A DNA stretch of 39,666 nucleotides from an uncultured Anaerococcus sp. (lineage in GTDB: Bacteria; Bacillota; Clostridia; Tissierellales; Peptoniphilaceae). The stretch is taken from NCBI RefSeq assembly GCF_943912825.1, contig NZ_CALTUX010000018.1, positions 1 to 39,666 on the forward strand. Reading direction: 5' to 3'. The notes below the pieces were generated by a model. It was not told where the DNA came from. It did not search any database and saw nothing but the letters and a program-made list of their open reading frames with translations. A program made the translations under genes and the position numbers. This document shows positions 15,087 to 21,683 of this stretch, piece by piece; positions within the stretch are counted from its first letter, which is position 1, and every line of letters starts with the position of its first letter.

Positions 15087-16376
15087 TTATTTAACTGTTG
15101 GTTCGATTTTTTCTTTGCCGCCCATGTACATCCTAAGTGGCTCTGGGATTTTTACGCTTCCGTCTGCTTGCAATAGGTTTTCTAGGAAGGCTATTAGCAT
15201 TCTAGGTGGGGCTACTACTGTGTTGTTTAGGGTGTGGGCAAAGTAGTTGCCGTCTTCTCCTCTTAGTCTGATGCCTAGTCTTCTTGCTTGGGCATCGCCT
15301 AGGTTTGAGCATGATCCTACTTCAAAGTATTTTTCTTGGCGTGGGCTCCATGCTTCTACGTCGCAAGATTTTACCTTGAGGTCAGCGAGATCTCCTGAGC
15401 AACATTCTAGGGTTCTTACTGGGATTTCTAGGCTTCTAAAGAAGTCTACTGTATTTTTCCATAGTTCATTATAGAAGGTTTTTGAGTCTTCTGGCTTGCA
15501 GATTATTACCATTTCTTGTTTTTCAAATTGGTGGATACGGTATACACCACGTTCTTCGATGCCGTGGGCTCCTACTTCTTTTCTAAAGCATGGAGAATAA
15601 GAGGTCATCTTTAGCGGCATTTTTTCTTCTTCTGTAATTGTATTTATAAATTTACCTATCATTGAGTGTTCGCTTGTTCCGATTAGGTAGAGGTCTTCGC
15701 CTTCTATTTTATACATCATATCTTCCATTTCAGAAAAGCTCATAACCCCTGTTACTACATCTGATCTAATCATAAATGGTGGAATATAGTAGGTATAGCC
15801 CCTATCTATCATGAAGTCTCTTGCATAAGATAGGATTGCTGAGTGAAGTCTAGCTATATCTCCTCTTAGGTAATAGAAGCCAGCTCCTGATGTATTTCTA
15901 GATGCATCTAAGTCGATTCCATCAAAGGATTCCATGATGTCGATATGGTATGGGACTTCAAAGTCAGGAACTACTGGGTCTCCAAATCTTTCTATTTCGA
16001 CATTTTCTGTATCATCCTTGCCTAGTGGCACTGTTTCATCGATTATTTGTGGAATGATTTGCATTCTTTTTTTGACTTCTTCATTGAGTTTGGCTGTTTC
16101 TTCCTCAATATGTACTAGCTGATCATTGATTTCTACTACATGAGCCTTGGTTCTTTCGGCTTCTTCCTTTTTGCCTTGGCCCATAAGTGCGCCTATTTCC
16201 TTAGAGGTTTTATTTCTTTCGCTTCTAAGTCTATCGCCTTCGGTCTTATAAGAACGTAGTTTTTCGTCAAGCTCTAAGACTTCGTCTACTAGGACTAATT
16301 TTTCATCTTGGAATTTCTTCTTGATGTTTTCTTTAACAAGTTCTGGATTTTCTCTTAATAATTTAATATCTATCAT
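15087..16376 (-). CDS. serS: Serine--tRNA ligase
   Basis: A class II synthetase of 429 residues that charges tRNA-Ser. The N-terminal long coiled-coil arm (about 1-110, MIDIKLLRENPELVKENI) binds the tRNA variable arm. The catalytic core shows the motif 2 region PCFRKEVGAHGIEERGVYRIHQF, seen around residues 265-290, and motif 3 with LNNTVVAPPRMLIAFLEN. The start has AAGGAG 5 bases upstream. Expression is controlled by the serine T-box leader directly upstream. It is monocistronic, ending at a shared terminator. Confidence 0.97.
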   Translation of the reverse strand: MIDIKLLRENPELVKENIKKKFQDEKLVLVDEVLELDEKLRSYKTEGDRLRSERNKTSKEIGALMGQGKKEEAERTKAHVVEINDQLVHIEEETAKLNEEVKKRMQIIPQIIDETVPLGKDDTENVEIERFGDPVVPDFEVPYHIDIMESFDGIDLDASRNTSGAGFYYLRGDIARLHSAILSYARDFMIDRGYTYYIPPFMIRSDVVTGVMSFSEMEDMMYKIEGEDLYLIGTSEHSMIGKFINTITEEEKMPLKMTSYSPCFRKEVGAHGIEERGVYRIHQFEKQEMVIICKPEDSKTFYNELWKNTVDFFRSLEIPVRTLECCSGDLADLKVKSCDVEAWSPRQEKYFEVGSCSNLGDAQARRLGIRLRGEDGNYFAHTLNNTVVAPPRMLIAFLENLLQADGSVKIPEPLRMYMGGKEKIEPTVK

Positions 16377-16399
16377 TTCTACTCCTTAAAATAAAGCAT

Positions 16400-16586
16400 A
16401 AAAAAAGCCTCCCCCAAATTGGGACGAAGGTCTCGTGGTGCCACCCAAATTACACAAGCATAGCTTGCCTTAATTTATATTTGCTCAAAGACGGATTCAA
16501 TAATTCATGCAAGAGATTTTCACCAACCATCTCCTCTCTAGGTGCACTCCATACCTACTACTTCTTTTCATCGCAATATTCAATTA
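16400..16586 (-). promoter_or_regulatory. T-box riboswitch leader of serS, serine-type
   Basis: Read on the minus strand, the specifier context TTGAA-TCC-GTC-TTTGAG places TCC, a serine codon, at 16495-16493. The T-box TTTGGGTGGCACCACG follows; its TGGC bulge (16443-16440) matches the GCCA end of tRNA-Ser, which has discriminator G. The terminator stem pairs CCTTC..CCCAA with TTGGG..GGAGG across a 2-base bulge and ends in seven T (16406-16400). Codon and bulge agree, so serine specificity is well supported. The whole 16377-16709 gap consists of this leader, its promoter and the acyltransferase upstream region. Confidence 0.93.
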
Positions 16587-16591
16587 CTAAT

Positions 16592-16619
16592 AATATACAT
16601 TGGAATTTAAAAAATGCAA
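16592..16619 (-). promoter_or_regulatory. Predicted promoter of the serS T-box unit
   Basis: On the minus strand TTGCAT (16619-16614), a 16-base spacer and TATATT (16597-16592). Just upstream is a perfect 14-base palindrome, TCCCTAATTAGGGA (16626-16639), lying between serS and the divergent acyltransferase gene. Confidence 0.55.
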
Positions 16620-16709
16620 GAAAAGTCCCTAATTAGGGAAATATTTATAACTTTATATAAAATTAATACAGAATTCACAATTAAATGATTTTATAAGGGT
16701 ATAATAACT

Positions 16710-18623
16710 ATGTTTAGGAGAATGAATGTGAAAGAATTAACTAAAGAAAGAAGAAAATATTATTATTTAAGCATCTTAAGAGCCCTTGCTCTTATTGCAG
16801 TATCAACCTATCACCTTTTTGCCCATGCCTTTCCTGGAGGATTTCTGGCTGTAATTGGCTTTTTATCAATGTCGGGATTTTTGATGGAGATGACAAATGA
16901 TAGGTATCTAAGCCTTGAGGATATCTTACTTAGTATAAAAAAGAGGATAAGCAAGATTATGCCTCCAATTATTTTTTTGATGGCCATAAGCCTACTTTTA
17001 AGTTTGATTTTTGCCAGGGAAATCTTTGATGATTCAGCAAAATCTAGCCTTGCCACGGCCTTTTGCTTTGAAAATATCAGGCAAATTCTGGCAGGGGCCT
17101 CATATTTTGATAGAAATGGTAATTTCAACCTCTTTATCCACCTTTGGTACATATCAATCTATGTCCAATTTATCTTTATATTTTATTTGCTAAAACTTGT
17201 TGGAAGAAAGATAAATTCAGACCTTGTCAAAATCTTCCTTCTAAGTCTTTTGACTCTTGGATCAATTGGACTTTCCTATTACCTAGCAAATAAGGATGTA
17301 CCAATTATCAGGATTTATTATGGAACTGACACGAGGATTTATGCCTTCTTCATGGGTATGATTTTCTATCTGCTTTATAAAAATTATGGCAGGTACCTAG
17401 AAATATCAAAAAGAGCCCTAAAGATTATAGTTGCTTTGCTTGGTATTTTACTATTTGTGCCAATGTTTTTTATAAATGGTGAGGATATAAATATCTACAA
17501 GACATTTTTCCTTATCTATACACTTGTTTTCAATTTATTGATATTTTTTATATTTAAATTAGAAAATAGCCTAGATAAGAGAGAAAGAAAACTTGGCTGG
17601 GGAGGATCTATCCTAGTATTTATAGGATCTAGGAGCCTTTACTACTATATTTTACAATATATAGTCCAAGTCTTCTTTTCCTATTTCCTAATAAATATTT
17701 TTGATAATAAGATTATTTATTACGGCTTACAAGTAGCTTGGATTTTATTCTTAGGAGAAATTTGCTATGCAATCTTTTCTAGGAAAAAGATTAACAAGTA
17801 CCTAGTCCTTATCCCTTTCCTAAGCCTTATTATCTTCAATATAATCTCCCTTGCTATTGGCAATAAGAAAGAACAAGAGATGGCTGAGCTTAAGGCGAGA
17901 TTTGAGCAAAGCCAGGAAGAGATTAAAAAGCAAAACGAACTTCAAAAGAAGAAAAATTCTAAAAAAGAAAAAGCTTCTAAGAAGCAAGCTGATAGTGAAA
18001 ATAAGGCTGATGAAAAAGACATTGATAAGGAGAATAACTCTGAAGAAAAGGAAAGAAAAAACCTCAAGAAGGCTGATTCTGACTTTAAGGAAAAGGCCTA
18101 TGATGATTTTGATTTTACAGAAAATGAGCTTGACTATGTCAAGGATATAAGCGTGAGTGCTGTAGGCGATTCTGTTTTAATCAACATTGACAAGTACTTA
18201 AGAAACTACATGCCAAACCTCTACTTAGATGGTAAGGTTGGTCGCGATATGCCAGAAGGACCTGGTATTTTACAGGCCATCAAGGATAATGTAGGCCTTG
18301 GCGATATAGTCTTAATTTCTCTAGGATCAAATGGATCTGCCAACCACAGGGACATGCAGGCTATCATGGATATAGCCGATGGCAGGGATGTGTATTTTGT
18401 AAATACTAGCCACCTTCAATCCTATATGGACAAGGTTAATAGCGATATGGCTGATTTTGTAAAGGACAATCCAAAAGCCCATTTAATCGACTGGAGGTCT
18501 TACGTAAAGGATAGACCAGAGCTCTTAGCTGTGGATAGGACCCATCCAAATGTAGAAGGCAGTCAAGCCTACGCTGACTTAGTTATTAGAAAAATCTTAA
18601 ATGAAAATAAGGTAAGGCCATAA
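16710..18623 (+). CDS. OatA-like membrane O-acyltransferase with C-terminal SGNH domain
   Basis: A 637-residue fusion of a membrane acyltransferase-3 domain (about 20-375, roughly ten helices, with LRALALIAVSTYH holding the conserved histidine) and an extracellular SGNH esterase-like domain (about 475-637). The second has Ser488 in AVGDSV, the Asn block LGSNGS, and Asp609/His612 in DRTHPN. This is the layout of OatA, which O-acetylates peptidoglycan to resist lysozyme. A striking Lys/Glu-rich linker (about 385-465) joins them, possibly a coiled coil. ATGs occur at 16710 and 16722 and GTG at 16728. AGGAG at 16716-16720 suits the GTG best, so the start is uncertain by six codons. The polymer modified is inferred. 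Confidence 0.87.
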   Translation: MFRRMNVKELTKERRKYYYLSILRALALIAVSTYHLFAHAFPGGFLAVIGFLSMSGFLMEMTNDRYLSLEDILLSIKKRISKIMPPIIFLMAISLLLSLIFAREIFDDSAKSSLATAFCFENIRQILAGASYFDRNGNFNLFIHLWYISIYVQFIFIFYLLKLVGRKINSDLVKIFLLSLLTLGSIGLSYYLANKDVPIIRIYYGTDTRIYAFFMGMIFYLLYKNYGRYLEISKRALKIIVALLGILLFVPMFFINGEDINIYKTFFLIYTLVFNLLIFFIFKLENSLDKRERKLGWGGSILVFIGSRSLYYYILQYIVQVFFSYFLINIFDNKIIYYGLQVAWILFLGEICYAIFSRKKINKYLVLIPFLSLIIFNIISLAIGNKKEQEMAELKARFEQSQEEIKKQNELQKKKNSKKEKASKKQADSENKADEKDIDKENNSEEKERKNLKKADSDFKEKAYDDFDFTENELDYVKDISVSAVGDSVLINIDKYLRNYMPNLYLDGKVGRDMPEGPGILQAIKDNVGLGDIVLISLGSNGSANHRDMQAIMDIADGRDVYFVNTSHLQSYMDKVNSDMADFVKDNPKAHLIDWRSYVKDRPELLAVDRTHPNVEGSQAYADLVIRKILNENKVRP

Positions 18624-18628
18624 AATAT

Positions 18629-18695
18629 GCCTAGTGCAGAATGAAAAACGCCATCATTTAATGACGGCGTTTTTCATTCATATTTTGCACTAGGC
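18629..18695. terminator. Large bidirectional terminator hairpin
   Basis: A long imperfect palindrome: GCCTAGTGCA (18629-18638) pairs with TGCACTAGGC (18686-18695), then AATGAAAAACGCC pairs with GGCGTTTTTCATT around a short loop. The inner GGCGTTTTT provides a terminator on either strand between the convergent genes. It abuts the stop codon of the permease gene. Confidence 0.85.
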
Positions 18696-19628
18696 CTATT
18701 CTTTGTTGTTCATTTCATAGACTTTTTTAACTAAAATTGGTGTTACAATCGATGTAATAACAACACCAAAGGCGATTGCTGCAGTAGCATTTGCCTTATA
18801 TATTTCAAGACTTGGATTAGTTACTGCAATTATAGATGGTATAGATACACTCATACCAGCAATTGAGTTCATAGCAATAGAGTTTTTGCCGCTAAGTTTT
18901 AATACTTTTCGCTCAAAAATAAAGGATATAGGTAGTAATACTATATAAAAAACTATAGCAAGCATGATGCCTGTAAGTCCAGACTTGGCAGCTTCTATAA
19001 TATTTATACCATAACCAAAAGACCACCCCATAAGCGGAAGACTTAAGGCCAAACCAGGTTTCATAAATTCTCCAAACTTCTTATCAATATTACCTAAAAT
19101 AAGGCCTAAAATAAGAGGTATGAGGGTTGAAATAATATTCATCCAGTTAATAGGTGAGGATTGAATTAGGCCAAAGAGCAAGAGCGGATAAGCTGGAGTA
19201 CACATCATTGCAAGGATACCAAAACCAGCCTGATCTATGGCTGATCCATATTCTCCCTCAAGTGCTAAATATAGGGAAGGATTGGTTGAGGCAAGTCCTA
19301 CTATGATAGCAAGAGTAGATAGGCCCAAGATTCCATCTAGTCCAAAAAATTTAAAATATAAAAATCCAAATCCCACAACTGTAGCTGTCTTAACTAGGGC
19401 TAGAAGACCAGTCCTTTTAAAAACTTGGCCAAGTGTTTTTAAATCAATTACAGCTCCTGAGCAAAAGCAGGTGAAGGCTATAATATAAGTTAGCCCATCT
19501 TTTGTAAGCAAGGCCTGGGTCATACCTCCAATCATAAATAGATTAGGTGCTAGGGTATAAATAATAGCTGAAATTAGCATTGGAACAAGCAACAAACCGC
19601 CAGGAATTTTTTTCATAAAATCCATCAT
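18696..19628 (-). CDS. 2-keto-3-deoxygluconate permease (KdgT) family protein
   Basis: A polytopic membrane protein of 310 residues. The N-terminal block MKKIPGGLLLVPMLISAII, the central TRDG-like segments and the C-terminal NATAAIAFGVVITSIVTPIL resemble KdgT, a proton symporter for 2-keto-3-deoxygluconate released from pectin or glucuronate breakdown. About ten hydrophobic segments are visible. AGGAG lies 6 bases before the ATG. It stands alone after tRNA-Val and its terminator. No KDG kinase or aldolase gene is in this window, so the sugar acid is inferred from family only. A YiaK-like sugar-acid reductase lies about 0.4 kb away. Confidence 0.85.
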   Translation of the reverse strand: MMDFMKKIPGGLLLVPMLISAIIYTLAPNLFMIGGMTQALLTKDGLTYIIAFTCFCSGAVIDLKTLGQVFKRTGLLALVKTATVVGFGFLYFKFFGLDGILGLSTLAIIVGLASTNPSLYLALEGEYGSAIDQAGFGILAMMCTPAYPLLLFGLIQSSPINWMNIISTLIPLILGLILGNIDKKFGEFMKPGLALSLPLMGWSFGYGINIIEAAKSGLTGIMLAIVFYIVLLPISFIFERKVLKLSGKNSIAMNSIAGMSVSIPSIIAVTNPSLEIYKANATAAIAFGVVITSIVTPILVKKVYEMNNKE

Positions 19629-19667
19629 AAGCTACTCCTTAATCTTTATTTAAGAGATAGTAAATAA

Positions 19668-19692
19668 AAAAATACCCTTGGCCATGCCAAGG
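19668..19692 (-). terminator. Intrinsic terminator of tRNA-Val
   Basis: On the minus strand CCTTGGC (19692-19686), a 3-base loop and GCCAAGG (19682-19676) precede GTATTTTTTT. A second, outer 9-base dyad (TAAGAGATA at 19651-19659 and TATCTCTTA at 19700-19708) surrounds it. Confidence 0.8.
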
Positions 19693-19708
19693 TGGTCTAT
19701 ATCTCTTA

Positions 19709-19784
19709 TGGTGGGAAGTACTGGGCTTGAACCAGCGACCTCCACGATGTCAACGTGGCGCTCTTCCAGCTGAGCTAACTCCCC
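19709..19784 (-). tRNA. tRNA-Val (anticodon GAC)
   Basis: A full 76-base cloverleaf on the minus strand. The acceptor stem is GGGGAGT/ACTTCCC, the D stem GCTC/GAGC, the anticodon stem CCACG/CGTGG with loop TTGACAT (anticodon GAC), the variable loop AGGTC and the T stem GCTGG/CCAGT with loop TTCAAGC. The discriminator is A and the CCA end is encoded (19711-19709). It reads GUC and GUU valine codons. It is a single gene, not part of an array. Confidence 0.97.
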
Positions 19785-19831
19785 ATGTATATATTATAAT
19801 ATCATTTAAAAATAGATTTGTCAAAAGAATT

Positions 19832-20047
19832 GGGGGCTGTTGCAAAACTATGAATAATCATCGTCCCATCATTAGAGGAAATCCCGTCGGATCATTGAGA
19901 CTCTCCTAGAAAATTTTTGGACCGACCGTCGGCTTCGGATTGCAGGCCGGCTCGTGGAGGCGTTGAGCCTGTCGGCGTGTGAGACTTTTCGTAGAGGTTC
20001 TTCTAATGATTTGGGACGATTTATACATTCATTCTGCAACAGCCCCC
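19832..20047. mobile_element. MITE-like palindromic element (216 bp, no ORF)
   Basis: Perfect 13-base terminal inverted repeats, GGGGGCTGTTGCA (19832-19844) and its complement (20035-20047). The similarity continues inward with small gaps through TCGTCCC and ATCATTAGA, so the arms match for about 50 bases. The interior is markedly GC-rich compared with the AT-rich neighbourhood and has no credible coding frame. This fits a non-autonomous element mobilised by a transposase encoded elsewhere. The CTGTTGCA core resembles ends of several IS families, including IS6. I see no convincing target duplication beside it. It begins 47 bases from tRNA-Val and ends 6 bases from the reductase stop codon. 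Confidence 0.65.
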
Positions 20048-20053
20048 TTTTAT

Positions 20054-21064
20054 TTATTTTCCTAAGTTTTCTACTTCTTTAAAGATATTATCATCTACTT
20101 CGATTCCTGCTTCTAGGTTTTTATTCTTTCTTGAAATTAGACCTTGTCCAGGATATCTTGGGTTTTTGCCCTCTTCTATTGGATGGGCAGAGGCAATTCT
20201 TTCTTTTATCTTCTTGATTGTAGCTTCATTTTCTTCCTTAGTTGAAAATATTTCTGGATCCATGGCTATAAATATTTGTGAACATCCTGTACAGTTAAAG
20301 GCATTATCATCATCCATATGGTAGGTTGACTTGCCATTTGACAAGAGGGCTGCCATGGTATCTAGGGCAATTCCAAGTCCTGATCCCTTCCAATAGCCTA
20401 TTGGCAACAGTCTTCCAGTTTCTTCTATCTTTGCTGGATCATCTGTGATATTTCCATCAGCATCATAGCCTCCTGGATAAGGTAAGATTTCTCCCTTTAG
20501 CCTTGTAGTTTCAAGCTTGCCATAAGAATACAAGGACACAGCCATATCTAGACAAATATTTCCTGTATCAGATGGAATGGCAATTCCTACCGGGTTATTG
20601 CCTAGGCTTAACTCATCTGACCCCCAAAGAGGCAAGACTGATTCTGTATTGGTCCAACACATACCAATTAGGCCCTTATCGGCTATCATTTCTCCATAAG
20701 CCCCTCCACGCATCCAGTGAGTGGTATTTCTTAGGCTTACCATGCCTATACCATGACTTTTAGCAAGGTCTGTCACCCTTTCTACACAAGCCATAGCATT
20801 GATTACCCCAAAGCCTAAATTTCCATCATAAACTTCACAGGCTCCCTTGGCTTTTTTAAGCTCAATTTCCCCATCTAGATTAATAAGGCCCTCATTTATA
20901 AATTTAACTAGCCTTGGCACCCTATTGATTCCATGAGAATTGACTCCCTTTAAGGTTGAATCTGCGTGGACCTTGGCCATGATTTCTGCTCTTTTTTCAT
21001 CTACCTTATTATTTATTAGGGCAGCTTTTATGGTTTCCTTTAATTTTTCATAAGATACTTTCAT
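20054..21064 (-). CDS. LDH2-family oxidoreductase, YiaK/2,3-diketo-L-gulonate reductase-like
   Basis: An NAD(P)H-dependent reductase of 336 residues in the malate/lactate dehydrogenase-2 family, a fold unrelated to classical LDH. From memory it resembles E. coli YiaK most: VNSHGINRVPRLVKFI with the catalytic histidine near 44, NTTHWMRGGAYG near 115, GMCWTNTESVLPLWG, and LLPIGYWKGSGLGIALD near 220. YiaK reduces 2,3-diketo-L-gulonate. Relatives act on ureidoglycolate or cyclic imines, so the true substrate is open. It is the last gene of the hydantoinase-like cassette and overlaps the upstream gene by 17 bases. Its 3' end abuts the palindromic element, which could act as its terminator. Confidence 0.85.
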   Translation of the reverse strand: MKVSYEKLKETIKAALINNKVDEKRAEIMAKVHADSTLKGVNSHGINRVPRLVKFINEGLINLDGEIELKKAKGACEVYDGNLGFGVINAMACVERVTDLAKSHGIGMVSLRNTTHWMRGGAYGEMIADKGLIGMCWTNTESVLPLWGSDELSLGNNPVGIAIPSDTGNICLDMAVSLYSYGKLETTRLKGEILPYPGGYDADGNITDDPAKIEETGRLLPIGYWKGSGLGIALDTMAALLSNGKSTYHMDDDNAFNCTGCSQIFIAMDPEIFSTKEENEATIKKIKERIASAHPIEEGKNPRYPGQGLISRKNKNLEAGIEVDDNIFKEVENLGK

Positions 21065-21683
21065 CTTTTTCTCCTATAAGTTTATTAAATATGATTTCTT
21101 CCCTATTATAAGCTCTGGCCAAAAAATAATCTAGAAGGACGGGATTAAAGTCCAAATCTAGAAATTCTTTGGCAAAAACCATAGCCCCTATTTCACTAGG
21201 GGCAGTAAGTTTTACTTTCTTCTTGATAAAGCCAATAAGCTTGTAAGATATATAAATATTATCTGTTATAAGTCTATCTTCTTCAAGCTTGTGATATATT
21301 TCATGGCAAGTTATAATATCCTTTGGACTTACTTTGGCAAAAATTAGATCATCTTCCTTTGCCATCTCATCTTCAAGAATTTTTATGTTATCCTTATGAA
21401 ATATTATCTTGTTAGGACTTTCAAATAGAGCTAGGTCATAAAGATTGAAAATATTTTGGCTAAGGCCTTCTTCAAATACTAGGCCGTATTTATTTTTAAG
21501 GTCAGAAAGGCTATTCTTTGGCTCCTTCATTTCTTTGGCGCAAAGCCTAGCACAATCCATACTTTGCCTTATTATCTCATCCTGATTTTCCATCCTGTCC
21601 CTAAAGACATCAGCCTTTAAAAGATAAAGATAATAGGAATAATCATCTAGCTTCAACAAACTTTTTAATTTTTTATCTTCCAT
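21048..21683 (-). CDS. Unrecognised protein with HExxH motif, in hydantoinase-like operon
   Basis: I do not recognise this 211-residue family. It has no signal peptide or membrane segment. Residues 127-131 read HEIYH, a zinc-metallopeptidase-type HExxH motif, followed at 164-173 by EIGAMVFAKE. A downstream ExxAxxFA helix after HExxH is the pattern of the small ImmA/IrrE-like gluzincins, so Glu164 could be the third metal ligand. Upstream, FESPNKIIFHKDNIK resembles the strand that precedes the active-site helix in such proteins. It overlaps the HyuA gene by one base and the reductase by 17, so it belongs to that pathway. A metal-dependent hydrolase or a regulator protease are both possible. 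Confidence 0.8.
   Translation of the reverse strand: MEDKKLKSLLKLDDYSYYLYLLKADVFRDRMENQDEIIRQSMDCARLCAKEMKEPKNSLSDLKNKYGLVFEEGLSQNIFNLYDLALFESPNKIIFHKDNIKILEDEMAKEDDLIFAKVSPKDIITCHEIYHKLEEDRLITDNIYISYKLIGFIKKKVKLTAPSEIGAMVFAKEFLDLDFNPVLLDYFLARAYNREEIIFNKLIGEKDESIL

Noticed and set aside
17851..18150. A 99-residue Lys/Arg-rich open frame in another frame
   Set aside because: It lies entirely within the Lys/Glu linker of the acyltransferase and mirrors its purine-rich codons; it has no binding site or known motif.
19727..19909. A 60-residue open frame across tRNA-Val and the palindromic element
   Set aside because: It starts antisense inside the tRNA gene and runs into a non-coding repeat, so it is not a credible gene.
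19824..20055. 8-base or 4-base target duplication around the palindromic element
   Set aside because: The left flank (AAAGAATT) and right flank (TTTTATTT) do not repeat, so assignment to a specific IS family is not supported.
20054..21064. Calling the LDH2-family gene ureidoglycolate dehydrogenase (AllD) to fit an allantoin/hydantoin pathway
   Set aside because: The HWMRGG, CWTN and LLPIGYWKGSG segments resemble YiaK as I recall it rather than AllD, and no allantoinase or other allantoin gene is present.
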